Assembly: GCA_021776735.1 (NCBI GenBank)
Contig: JAJFFH010000054.1
Coordinates: 1-63,037, forward strand
Origin: Planctomycetota bacterium
GTDB lineage: Bacteria; Planctomycetota; PLA2
DNA length: 63,037 bases
Direction: 5' to 3'
Both the position numbers and the translations under genes were made by a program. The notes beneath the pieces were generated by a model. That model worked only from the letters and a program-made list of their open reading frames with translations, did no database searches and was not told where the DNA came from. Of the stretch, positions 1 to 8,435 are shown in pieces (position 1 is the first letter of the stretch; each line of letters starts with the position of its first letter).

Positions 1-81
1 GTAGTTTCCCACCACGTGATACAGCCGAACTGCTTCCGACTTCTGCTCAGCTGTAAACGTGCGCTTCTTGCGCTGTCCCAT
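1..81 (-). CDS. IS3-family transposase OrfA, N-terminal fragment
   Basis: Only the first 27 codons are visible before the window edge. The protein begins MGQRKKRTFTAEQK and continues with SEAVRLYHVVGN, which matches the N-terminal helix-turn-helix of IS3-type OrfA proteins (R.FTxEQKxEAVRLY). The start ATG at 79-81 is preceded by GGAG at a spacing of five bases. It would supply the DNA-binding part of the transposase. The rest, including any OrfB frame, is outside the window. Confidence 0.75.
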   Translation of the reverse strand, partial: MGQRKKRTFTAEQKSEAVRLYHVVGNY

Positions 82-143
82 CGGTACTCCTTGACCAGTA
101 TCCTACTGATCCGAGGTGTCCACCGATTCGGGGGAAGCTCACA
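1..143 (-). mobile_element. End of an IS3-family insertion sequence
   Basis: Read on the minus strand, the element starts near position 141-143 with an end resembling IS3-family termini (TGAGCTTCCCCCGA followed by GGACACC), then a ribosome binding site GGAG and the start of a transposase OrfA. The rest of the element lies outside the window. It has inserted into a nucleotide cyclase gene. A similar isolated end is seen at 61574-61600. The exact terminal base and the target duplication cannot be fixed from one end. Confidence 0.7.
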
Positions 144-287
144 CTCTCTGAAGAGGGTGTCGTGAAGAGCGATGAGCCGGGCGCCTTCCTTGTCACCCAA
201 CCGGCGTTTCAACTCTGTTGAACCGACGATGTCCGTGAACAAGAACGCGTGTAGGCTGGTCTGGGCCTGATCCGTCGGCGTCGTCAT
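143..287 (-). pseudogene. Class III adenylate/guanylate cyclase, 5' remnant cut by IS
   Basis: From an ATG at 285-287 the minus strand encodes about 48 residues including AFLFTDIVGSTELKRRLGD and LIALHDTLFREC. This is the start of the class III nucleotidyl cyclase catalytic domain; the Asp of FTDIVGST is the first metal ligand. The match stops at the IS end at about 143, after which the frame reads into the element. The second metal-binding Asp and the rest of the domain are missing, so it cannot make cyclic nucleotides. It lies downstream of, and in the same direction as, the STAND-FGE gene, with about 210 bases between them in which nothing else is recognised. Confidence 0.75.
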
Positions 288-496
288 GTCTGGCTCTGTC
301 TCGGATGCCGGGAAGTATATGCAAATTCATCGTCGGAGGGGGATGCGCAGGTTGGCGTCGGGGAGCAGCTCTCCGAAGATCGTCGTCGGAGACATGTGGT
401 TCGCGATGTCGAGTGTTGCAGCGCAGCCAGCGCGCGTGCGGTCCGCTCGATACGTACGGCGCTATCATCGAGGCAGGAACTGTTGGGATGGACCAG

Positions 497-3400
497 TCAG
501 TCGAGGGCGAGGGCGCGAGCCGGGCGCAGGCCGAGGTTGTAGAGCCTGCGGTTGGGGTAGCGGCCGTCGCGGAATGACGAGCGTGCTGCTGCGGCGTTCA
601 GGTCCCAGCTTCCTCCTCGATAGATCCGGAGGCCGTCGCCGCGGACGATCGGATCGGTGACCGGCTTCGATGGGTAGGGTCCGATCGTATCGAGACAAAG
701 CTCGGTGACGTTGCCATGGACGTCGTGGAGTCCGAACGCGTTGGGCGCGAGCGACCCGACCGGCGCAGGAGTGGAATAGCCGTCCTTGACCTCCTCGGTG
801 TACAGCCAAGAAGCGGGTCCCTGGCGTTTCATGGATGTGTCCGCGATGTTGCCCGCGCGACCGAGTGACTTGACATCCGAACCCGTGAACCATGGGGTGT
901 TCGTTCCCGCGCGGCACGCGTATTCCCATTGCGCTTCGCTCGGCAAGACGAGTTGGTAGCGCGAAATCCAGAGGATGCAGTCGTCCCATGAGACCTGTTC
1001 CACGGGGCAACGCATCGACTCCTTGCCGACCCGGCTCGGTCGGGTGCCGGACAGCCGTTCCCATTGTGCCTGGCTGCACTCGTACTTCGCCAGGAAGTAG
1101 GGGGTCAGCGTGACATCGTGGACCGGCAGTGAGTCGGGTGGTCCACCCATGCGGAAGCTGCCGCCCGGAATCAGGACCAACACGACCGCGAAGTCGTCCG
1201 CCAGCACGAGCCGTCCGGTGTCCTTGTCTCGTGTCGGCATCGAACCCGAGCCCAAGTGAACGAACTCAAAGAGTCCGGAGTCGGGATCCGGTCCGAGCGG
1301 GACGAGCCCCAGTTGCGGCTTGATCGTGAGGCCGCCGTACTTCCGCGACGCTGCGATGCCGCGGATCGTTTCCTGCCACTCGCGGCGTTTGGCGTCGAGC
1401 GAGCGCGCTGCCTGTGTGGCGGCCGACTCATGCCGCCGGGTGATCGCGTGTCGTGTCGTGGCGAGCAGGTCGAGGTCGGTGATCACGTCGCACAGCACCT
1501 GGTGCTGCCACTCCTCGGCCGGCGTCGCGAAGCTCCACGTGAGGCGCGGTACGGGAGCGGTGCGTGCCTGGTCCAGTCCGGTCTGGATCATGCGCGCGTC
1601 GGCAATGCGCAGGCCCAGCGCTCCGGCATTGACTCTCGCCGACCGCGGCTCCTCGGCCCGTGTGAAACGCAGCATGACGGGCTTGCCAAGCGCGGCCACG
1701 GCTTGAAACGCCTTTCCGAACGACGCGAAGTCCGTGATCGCGTGCGCCCCATAGGCAGTGACGAGATCTCCAGGCCGGATTCCAGCCAGGGCTGCCTGGC
1801 CTTGCGGTCTCAACTCGCGCACAACGACGCCCGTCTCCGCGAGGCGCCCCTGGAGCAACGTCAATCGGCGAATCTGTTCGGCGCGGTCGGTCGCGCGCTG
1901 CTCCTCGGTGTAGGGCTGCGCGTGTTTGCGCAAACGTGCCTGCGTTTCCTCGTGGCCGGTGCGGTTCTCGAGTACGGCCTGGGACCGGTCGAGCCAGCTG
2001 GCCATGGCCGGAGCGCGGTTCGGATGAACCGGCCAGAGCGTGTCGGCCTCGCGGATCAGATCGCGGATCTTTTTTGCGTCGGCAAGACGCAGCACCTGCG
2101 CGAGCGCGACGGACTTGGCGTCGCGTTCCTTGGCGACCTCGTCCAGTGCCTGCGCCTTGTCCTTGAGCGCGTCGGCTTTTTCGTCGCGCTCCCGGGCTGC
2201 GGTCGAGGCTTCCCGGGTGGCTTTGTTCTGCGCGCGTCGCGCGGTCCACGCCAGTAGACTGGCAGCAATCGCGAGCAGCGTGATCGTGGCCATCGCCACG
2301 CGGCGCAGCGTGTGTGCGCGTCGCGCTCGCGCGTTTGACGCCGCGATGAACGCGCGTTCCTCCTCGGTCAGGTCAAAGCCGTGCTCGGTCAGCTCACGGT
2401 CTTCGGCGAGCTTGCGTCCGGTATCGAGATCGTTTTGGTCGCGGCCACGCTCCGCCCAGGCCCGTGCCGCTCGGCGCATCCGTGTCCGCGCGCGCAGCAG
2501 GCGCCCTTCGATGCGAATCTGCCGCGTCATCTGCTCCCAGCGACGCAGTAACGCTTCGTGAATCACCGAGACGACGGGCTCCCCGTGTGCGTCCGTGTCG
2601 GCGACAAGGAGGCGCGCAGCCACAAAGCGTTCGACAAACTCCGACGCGCCGCGTGCGCGTGTGGCCTCGGTCCAGCTTGCCCGCCGCTTGGTCGCGGTCC
2701 GGTCCCCGACATCGACGAGCGCGCGCACGACAAACGGAAGGGCGTCTTGGGCGTCGGAAGACAGCGCGGCCCATTCTTCGCTTGCCCGCGCCGCGAGCGC
2801 GCCCTCGACGCCTCCGAGTGCCTCGTACGCTTCGAAGGTGAGCATCCCGATACGAACGTCGCGGCGGTCGTAGATCTCGCTCAACGCGTATTCGAGCAGG
2901 GGGAGTGCGTCGGGACTCGCGGTGGCGTCGGTCAACAGGATCCCGTCGAGTGTGCGCCCGGTCCGGTTGTCGGTCTCGTAGGTCAGGCCGGCAACCTGCG
3001 CGGGGCGGCGGATGATCTGCGCCAGCTCGGCCGCGTCGGGAGGCGTGAGGTCGTACTGACCGTCGCCGTCCTTGAGCGCCATGAGCTTGGGCTCGGCGGC
3101 GAACGACGGATAAAAGTCGCTGCGCAGCGTCGCGAGCACATACACGAGGCTGCTCCGGGCAAGCGCGTCGAGAGCGTTTATGAGCGGGTTGCGCGCAGCC
3201 TGGCCCTCGTCGCCGTCCGAAAACAGTTCCTCGAACTGATCGACGACGAGTACCAGGCGCGCCGGTGACGGTTCCACGCGCGCTAAGCTGCCGCGCACGA
3301 GCGCAACGCCCGCTTGCGGACTCTCGGCGAACGCGGTCGCGAGATCCGCCGCACTGCCGTGGTCGGCCAGGTGGGGCACGGCGTCGTTGCCCAGCAGGGC

Positions 3401-4333
3401 TGCCGCCAGCGATTCGAGCGGTGTCGAGCCGTCGCTCGGGCTCATCGTGGCGCGGCGACACGTGCCGCCGACGACGGATTCCTCGATTACGCCGGGCACC
3501 TGGAGCAACGGCAGCAGGCCCGCGCGCACAAGCGATGACTTTCCGCTGCCGCTCGTGCCGAGGATCAAAACGAACGCGCGATCGGCCTGGACCTGGGCGC
3601 GCAGGGCATGGCGCACCTCGTGGATCGCCCGGCTGCGACCAAAAAAGATCGGCGCGTGCTCGAACTCGAAAGCCTGCAGGCCGCGAAACGGGGACTCGTG
3701 CCAGGTCGCGGTGCTTCCCTCGAGCCGTTCGGTCAACAGCTTCGTGAGATGGGTCTCGAGCACCTGGCCGAACTCCGCCGCGCTTTGAAATGCGTGGAAC
3801 GATCCGGTGAACGACAGGTCGTCGGCGTTGCGAAAACGGGTCTCGAAAAAGTGCTGCACGGAGGCGTACTGGCTGCGCACCTCCGCGATCGATCCTTCGT
3901 CCTGGTCGAGCGACACGGCGACGCGTTCGGACTTGCGGTAAACGAGGATATGGGGCGCGCCGCGCTCCTGGTTGGCCTGATGGGCGTCGTGGAACTCCCA
4001 CTCCGTGCCCGTCGGTCGTGTGCCGTCGGGCAGAGTGAACTCCGCGGAGAGCTTCGTGCCGAGTCGGGACCACAGCACGAACAACGCGATGTCGGACTTG
4101 GCGGGTGGGACCCGCCGATCGATCTCCTGCTGAAAACCGGCGGTCGCCGCGAGCGGTTCGCTCTCCCAAAACACGGGCGCCAGGGCCAACCGACCACGAA
4201 ACCATGCCTGCAGCCGTCGCACAACGGCAAGCACGACCTCGCGCTCCTCGGCAACATCCCCCGGCGAAGACACAAAAATCCGCAACACCGGAATCGCGTC
4301 TGTGTGGGACGTTTGGGAAGAATCAGAATCCAC
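497..4333 (-). CDS. DUF4062-STAND NTPase-TM-PDZ-FGE-sulfatase fusion protein
   Basis: This 1,278-aa protein is a signalling or conflict-type fusion. Residues about 15-130 are a DUF4062 domain (IFVSSPGDVAEER), a TIR-like fold common in STAND proteins. Then comes an nSTAND1-type P-loop NTPase: FRGLQAFEFEHAPIFFGR leads to Walker A GTSGSGKSS at about 259-267, and Walker B is LVLVVDQFEELF. A hydrophobic stretch near residue 690 looks like a membrane segment and is followed by a charged coiled coil. A PDZ-like unit (LAGIRPGDLVTAYG) follows, and the last 240 residues are an FGE-sulfatase/C-type-lectin-like domain (LIPGGSFRMGG, WEYACRAGT, GNVTELC, YRGGSW). The start is GTG at 4333. It is divergent from the radical SAM gene. 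A role in stress or phage sensing is inference only. Confidence 0.85.
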   Translation of the reverse strand: MDSDSSQTSHTDAIPVLRIFVSSPGDVAEEREVVLAVVRRLQAWFRGRLALAPVFWESEPLAATAGFQQEIDRRVPPAKSDIALFVLWSRLGTKLSAEFTLPDGTRPTGTEWEFHDAHQANQERGAPHILVYRKSERVAVSLDQDEGSIAEVRSQYASVQHFFETRFRNADDLSFTGSFHAFQSAAEFGQVLETHLTKLLTERLEGSTATWHESPFRGLQAFEFEHAPIFFGRSRAIHEVRHALRAQVQADRAFVLILGTSGSGKSSLVRAGLLPLLQVPGVIEESVVGGTCRRATMSPSDGSTPLESLAAALLGNDAVPHLADHGSAADLATAFAESPQAGVALVRGSLARVEPSPARLVLVVDQFEELFSDGDEGQAARNPLINALDALARSSLVYVLATLRSDFYPSFAAEPKLMALKDGDGQYDLTPPDAAELAQIIRRPAQVAGLTYETDNRTGRTLDGILLTDATASPDALPLLEYALSEIYDRRDVRIGMLTFEAYEALGGVEGALAARASEEWAALSSDAQDALPFVVRALVDVGDRTATKRRASWTEATRARGASEFVERFVAARLLVADTDAHGEPVVSVIHEALLRRWEQMTRQIRIEGRLLRARTRMRRAARAWAERGRDQNDLDTGRKLAEDRELTEHGFDLTEEERAFIAASNARARRAHTLRRVAMATITLLAIAASLLAWTARRAQNKATREASTAARERDEKADALKDKAQALDEVAKERDAKSVALAQVLRLADAKKIRDLIREADTLWPVHPNRAPAMASWLDRSQAVLENRTGHEETQARLRKHAQPYTEEQRATDRAEQIRRLTLLQGRLAETGVVVRELRPQGQAALAGIRPGDLVTAYGAHAITDFASFGKAFQAVAALGKPVMLRFTRAEEPRSARVNAGALGLRIADARMIQTGLDQARTAPVPRLTWSFATPAEEWQHQVLCDVITDLDLLATTRHAITRRHESAATQAARSLDAKRREWQETIRGIAASRKYGGLTIKPQLGLVPLGPDPDSGLFEFVHLGSGSMPTRDKDTGRLVLADDFAVVLVLIPGGSFRMGGPPDSLPVHDVTLTPYFLAKYECSQAQWERLSGTRPSRVGKESMRCPVEQVSWDDCILWISRYQLVLPSEAQWEYACRAGTNTPWFTGSDVKSLGRAGNIADTSMKRQGPASWLYTEEVKDGYSTPAPVGSLAPNAFGLHDVHGNVTELCLDTIGPYPSKPVTDPIVRGDGLRIYRGGSWDLNAAAARSSFRDGRYPNRRLYNLGLRPARALALD

Positions 4334-4377
4334 GGCGGCCAGATGGTACGGAATTCCTTCCGGCTCCGCGCACCTGT

Positions 4378-4389
4378 ATCGCCGTCCGT
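4378..4389 (-). repeat. Dispersed 12-mer ACGGACGGCGAT, copy 1
   Basis: Exact copy on the minus strand, in the divergent intergenic region between the STAND-FGE and radical SAM genes. It is preceded by GAAGCAG, similar to the flank of the copy at 31071. Confidence 0.9.
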
Positions 4390-4500
4390 CTGCTTCCGGC
4401 CGTCCCGGCCGAGCGCCTAAGGTGCTCGGCGTCCAGTTCCCCGCGTGGGGCTTGGGCGTAAGCGTTGTTCCTCGACTGCCGTGAGCGGTAGGATGCCGGT

Positions 4501-6885
4501 GTGCACGGCCAGGCAGTAGACGGTGGGAGGTTGTACTTCGATCCCGAGACCGGGACGAACGTACTCATCCGGTCGCCGGTTACCGCGACGTTGCGCCGCA
4601 GCGCGCCTCGGTCGCTGCAGATCGGCTTGCTCACGCCCTGCAATCTCGCGTGCGATTTCTGCTACCGCGATACATCCGCGCCCAGCCGGCTCACGAAGCC
4701 GTTCCTGCTCGACCTGCTCATTCAAGCGGCAGAGTGGGGCGTGCTGGAGGTTGCCTTCGGCGGCGGCGAGCCGCTGCTTTTCGACGACTTCGCCGGGCTG
4801 CTGCGCGAGTTGCACGCGAACACGCCGCTCGGTCTCAATTTCACGACGAACGGGACGCTGCTCACGCAGGCGTTCCTCGATGATGTGGACGATGCGGTGG
4901 GCGAGATCCGCGTTTCCGCGTACGCCGACAACCACTACCGGCGCACGCTGCGCCTGCTGAGCGGCCGGGAGTTCGGCGTGAACTGGCTCGTTACGCCGGA
5001 GAACGTCGGCCTCGTCGAGCCCGTCGTCCACGATTGCTTGGCGCTCGGGGCGCGCAACGTGCTGCTGCTCGGCTACAAGGGGGCGGACGCTTCGCTGCAC
5101 CTGCGCCCCGAGCATCTCCATGTCCTGAGCCAGACTCTCCGTCGGCGAACGGACTGGCCGATCCTGCTCGACATCTGCTGGCACCCGCTGCTTGAGGGCG
5201 TGCCCCAGCTCTTCGCGAGGTCGGACTGCGGCGCCGGCGACGAGTTCCTAGTCATCACGCCGGATCGCGCAGTTCAGCCGTGCTCGTTTCACCACGAGAG
5301 GATCCCGTTCGAGACGTTCTCGGATTTGCAGGTGATCCACGCGGACCTGAGGGCTCGGCGAGCCTCCGCCTGCATCGACGGTTGCACGCGCGCGTCGTTC
5401 GTCGAGCGCCCGCAACCGGCGGGCGTGTTCGTATGGAAGGTGCGCGCAAGCAACAACAGCGGCACTTACACGGTCCTCGGGCGGTTCGCCACCACAGACG
5501 AGGCGGTGTGCACGGCGGTCAGCCTCGAAGAGGTGGCGCAGGCGCACGTGCAATGGCTGCAGACCCACCCCGACTTCGAGCGGTACGACGCGAAGAGCGA
5601 ACATGTGCCGGCGACCCCGCCGCTGCTGGAGTTCGGTCGGGCGCACGGGTTCGCGTGGGACGAAGGGCTTTGGTGGGAGTGTGACGACGGACACGACATG
5701 CAGTCGTTCTCCGCGCACGTCATCGACAACACCGTCATCATCCACCATCCGTACGCGATGGGTTCGGGATGGCGCAACTTCGAGAAGTTCTTCGCCGCCG
5801 TGGGAGCGAAGGCCGCGGGCTGGTGTGACGTGAGCAGGGTCAAGGTCGCGGTCGAGGCTATCGGCGATGGTGCCGCGTTCGAAAAGATCGAGCGCCACGC
5901 CGAAATCATCCGTGCTCCCGACTATGCATTGGACGCAGAGCCGCCGTGGGGCAAGGAGGCCGTTGATCCCCGTTTCGGCGAAGACGAAGATCGCAACGCC
6001 GAAGCGGCGTACGGTGGTGACTGCACGGTCGAACGCACGGCGCATGGAATCAAGCTGCTCGTTGCGTTCGAGAACCCGTTCGCAGGCGCGGTTGCCGTGG
6101 AGTGCTGGCTGCGCGACGAGGGCTTCCGCGACATCATCGTGAGTCTCGACAGCTACCTAGGCGACGTGGAGCCCGGTGCGACGATTGCCCCGAAGACTGG
6201 TCTGTTCGGCGACGTTCGGTCCCACACCGAACAGGCTGCGGACGCGGACGAGGCTGAGCTGGCACGTCTCGCGTTCGAGTATGGACCGGAGCATGTCGAG
6301 CGGGTCGCGGAGATCGACAAGGAGCGACTCGTGGAACTGTGGGAGCCTCTCGGACGAGACATTGCATTCGGTCTCGCCCTTGAGCGGGCGGCGTATACAG
6401 GAAGCCGCCGGTGGCTCGATCGCATCTGGAGCCAGGTCATGGCTTCGGACGACGAGGGTGACTACTGCTTCCCGCGTGCCCTACGCGAAGCGCTGACGCA
6501 AGACGAGACCGTGGCGCGCATGCGCGACTTTCTTGACGCGGCCGGCACTCGCAAACTGCGCGGGAAGCGGCTGCAGTCCTGCGAGTTTCTCGAGGACGCG
6601 CGCGTACTGGACTGGATCGAGGAGTTCGAGCCGACGAACGACCTCTTCGAGATCGCAACGGTTGCCACGTGCTGCGGGATCACATGGGATCGCATCCAGC
6701 GGTGGTTCGAAGGAGGTGCAGTCGAGCTGGCCGGCTGGTGCATCTACGCTCTCGACGACGATGACCTTCCGAACGACGCCGCGTCGTTGATCCGAAAGAT
6801 CCGACGGCAGGTTCGCGAACCGCTCAAGGGCCATCTCCGATTCACGCTGGACGAGCTACCGAAGCCGTGGTGGAGGTTCTGGTAA
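4501..6885 (+). CDS. Large radical SAM protein with unknown C-terminal half
   Basis: This is a 794-aa protein. Residues about 35-300 are a radical SAM domain: the CNLACDFC motif (CxxxCxxC) binds the 4Fe-4S cluster, and FGGGEPLLFDD matches the SAM-binding GGEP segment. Later cysteines (CGAGDEF, PCSFH, CIDGC) resemble an auxiliary SPASM-type cluster region, as in enzymes that modify peptides or proteins. The remaining roughly 480 residues match no family I recognise and end WWRFW. The start GTG at 4501 is chosen because no in-frame ATG lies upstream in the region; the ribosome binding site is weak. The gene is divergent from the STAND-FGE gene, and part of its 3' half is duplicated in decayed form at 7781-8142. 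The substrate is unknown. Confidence 0.8.
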   Translation: MHGQAVDGGRLYFDPETGTNVLIRSPVTATLRRSAPRSLQIGLLTPCNLACDFCYRDTSAPSRLTKPFLLDLLIQAAEWGVLEVAFGGGEPLLFDDFAGLLRELHANTPLGLNFTTNGTLLTQAFLDDVDDAVGEIRVSAYADNHYRRTLRLLSGREFGVNWLVTPENVGLVEPVVHDCLALGARNVLLLGYKGADASLHLRPEHLHVLSQTLRRRTDWPILLDICWHPLLEGVPQLFARSDCGAGDEFLVITPDRAVQPCSFHHERIPFETFSDLQVIHADLRARRASACIDGCTRASFVERPQPAGVFVWKVRASNNSGTYTVLGRFATTDEAVCTAVSLEEVAQAHVQWLQTHPDFERYDAKSEHVPATPPLLEFGRAHGFAWDEGLWWECDDGHDMQSFSAHVIDNTVIIHHPYAMGSGWRNFEKFFAAVGAKAAGWCDVSRVKVAVEAIGDGAAFEKIERHAEIIRAPDYALDAEPPWGKEAVDPRFGEDEDRNAEAAYGGDCTVERTAHGIKLLVAFENPFAGAVAVECWLRDEGFRDIIVSLDSYLGDVEPGATIAPKTGLFGDVRSHTEQAADADEAELARLAFEYGPEHVERVAEIDKERLVELWEPLGRDIAFGLALERAAYTGSRRWLDRIWSQVMASDDEGDYCFPRALREALTQDETVARMRDFLDAAGTRKLRGKRLQSCEFLEDARVLDWIEEFEPTNDLFEIATVATCCGITWDRIQRWFEGGAVELAGWCIYALDDDDLPNDAASLIRKIRRQVREPLKGHLRFTLDELPKPWWRFW

Positions 6886-7098
6886 GGCTGCGGACGATGT
6901 CGAGAGCGAGCGCGCTTCTCCGCCAGGTCCGCCAGCGACGAAACGACTACGCGCACCACCCGGAATGTGATCGGTGGCGGGCAGGTCCCCGGAAGACTCC
7001 ACAGCCCAGACCGTCCGGGATCCGGCTGCCGTGCTGCCGGACAACACAAGTTCGCAAAAGGGGGGGGCGGGGGCGGCGCTATGCGAGCGCGGGTGGTC

Positions 7099-7527
7099 TC
7101 ACCGGATCGGGTTCTCCCACGACAGGTCGGGGAAGCGGGCGAAGTCGCCGTCGGTTGAGCACATTGTGAGTCCGTGTTCGATCGCGAGGGCGGCCAAGTG
7201 CGCGTCCGGTACGTGATTGGCGCGCAGGTTGGTTCCGGTCAGGAGAGTATCGAGAACCTGACGGTGCCGGTCCGTCGGACCGGGAATCCAGGCCGGGGCG
7301 CAATCGAGCCAATCCTGAACCTGCGTCCATGCTTGCGTGACCGAACTCGGCCGCTCGAAGACTCTCGGCTTCGAAACGAGGCGAACAAACGCAGGCGCGC
7401 TGGGCCACGGCAGTCCCACCCGGTTGTGCCGTTGAACTCTTTGATCGAGCCACACGCGCGCGGCCTCGTGCTGGGCCATGCTCTCGACGTACGCGTACAC
7501 GAGGAGGTTGGCATCAACGACGATCAC
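7099..7527 (-). CDS. vapC: VapC-type PIN-domain ribonuclease toxin
   Basis: This 142-aa PIN-domain protein starts MIVVDANLLVYA, which contains the first catalytic Asp. It continues with a conserved PDAHLAALAIEHG segment and ends with STDGDFARFPDL, where the acidic residues complete the metal site. VapC toxins cleave tRNA or rRNA in the cytoplasm until bound by a VapB antitoxin. The GTG start overlaps the stop of the upstream frame (7524-7676) by four bases (GTGA), the usual coupling of such pairs. The recognisable antitoxin part is short, so the pair may be decaying. Confidence 0.85.
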   Translation of the reverse strand: MIVVDANLLVYAYVESMAQHEAARVWLDQRVQRHNRVGLPWPSAPAFVRLVSKPRVFERPSSVTQAWTQVQDWLDCAPAWIPGPTDRHRQVLDTLLTGTNLRANHVPDAHLAALAIEHGLTMCSTDGDFARFPDLSWENPIR

Positions 7528-7676
7528 GAGAACTTCTCGCCTTCTCCCAGCGCAAGCGCGTCCGCAACGTCATCGAGACCGCCGACCAGACAGCGGCCGA
7601 GCGAAGCGGTGGGAGTCCGGTAGCACGCTTGCTTGCGCGCCGGGTCATCGAGCGCCGGGGCGTACTTCCGCGACAC
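7524..7676 (-). pseudogene. Probable VapB antitoxin, C-terminal part only
   Basis: The frame directly upstream of vapC encodes about 50 residues ending LVGGLDDVADALALGEGEKF, similar to the toxin-neutralising C terminus of VapB-like antitoxins. Its TGA overlaps the vapC GTG. The GTG at 7676 is an arbitrary start. Further upstream in this frame I find no ribbon-helix-helix or AbrB-like DNA-binding part, so the N terminus seems lost or frameshifted. Confidence 0.5.
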
Positions 7677-7780
7677 GCATCGCCTTCCTGCCCCGTCGTA
7701 CGGCGCGTCTCTGCCTCTTCGCGGTCAACGTAGCCGCACGGGCGTGGCTCCGGGGCCGGCTGGAGGGATACAGTTAAACT

Positions 7781-8142
7781 GGGCGAAGTGGAGCCCTGTG
7801 CCACGGTTGCCCCGAAGACCGGTCTCTTCGGCGACGTTCGGTCGCTTACCGAACGCGCCGCGGACGCGGACGAGGCTGAGCTGGCACGTCTCGCGTTCGC
7901 GCACTGACCGGAGCACGTCAAGCGGGTCGACAAGGAGCGACTCGCGGAACTGTGGGAGCCTCTAGGACGAGACATTGCCTTCGGTCTCGCCCTTGAGCGG
8001 GCGGTTGTTGCTTCGGACGACGAGAGTGACTATCGCTTCCCGCGGGCCCACGCGAAGTGCTGACGCAAGACGAGACAGTGGAGCGCATGCGCGACTTTCT
8101 TGACGGGCCGGCACGCGCAAGCTGCGCGGGAAGCGGCTGCCG
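7781..8142 (+). pseudogene. Decayed duplicate of the radical SAM gene's 3' region
   Basis: This stretch closely matches 6160-6578 of the radical SAM gene at the nucleotide level, for example CCCCGAAGACCGGTCTCTTC and GCGCATGCGCGACTTTCTTG. It carries several indels, including loss of about 60 bases that encode TGSRRWLDRIW in the parent, so no frame stays open. It lies downstream in the same orientation, as expected for a partial tandem duplication interrupted by the vapBC region. Confidence 0.85.
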
Positions 8143-8241
8143 CCTCCTCCGCGGGCGATGCGACCGCCGGCGCGGTCCACGACCGGATCCGTGGCGCCGG
8201 ATCTTGTAGGCGCCCAGCGCCGCAGGCGCGCGGCGTCCTAA

Positions 8242-8268
8242 CGCCACTCTCGCTTCGCGAGAGTGGCG
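8242..8268 (-). terminator. Hairpin at the 3' end of tRNA-Sec
   Basis: A perfect 12-bp stem (CGCCACTCTCGC with its complement) and a 3-base loop follow the tRNA-Sec gene on the minus strand. The promoter-proximal arm overlaps the discriminator base and encoded CCA of the tRNA (8264-8266). No strong T run follows, so factor-independent termination is uncertain; it may guide 3' processing. Confidence 0.6.
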
Positions 8269-8359
8269 GCAGCGCATAGGAATCGAACCTACCTACCCGG
8301 CGTAACCGGGTACATCGGATTTGAAATCCGTGGCGGGCACCAGCCCTGCAACCGCTGCC
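8264..8359 (-). tRNA. selC: tRNA-Sec (anticodon TCA)
   Basis: Read on the minus strand, the gene starts GGCAGCGG and ends CGCTGCCG-CCA with an encoded CCA. The anticodon loop TTTCAAA carries TCA, which reads UGA. The long variable arm (TACCCGG paired with CCGGGTA), extended D stem and T arm GGTTCGATTCC are typical of bacterial tRNA-Sec. Seven of the eight acceptor pairs form. It lies 76 bases downstream of, and in the same orientation as, a gene with an in-frame UGA in its thioredoxin active site. Confidence 0.92.
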
Positions 8360-8435
8360 ATGTAACTCGTGGCGCGCGTCAGTCTAAGGGCGTCCGGCGG
8401 TTCCGCAAGGGGGCGGTCCCGATGCGTCGTCCACG

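Noticed and set aside
497..640. Diversity-generating retroelement acting on the FGE domain
   Set aside because: The C-terminal FGE fold is a usual target type, but no reverse transcriptase, Avd gene or template repeat was seen in the window.
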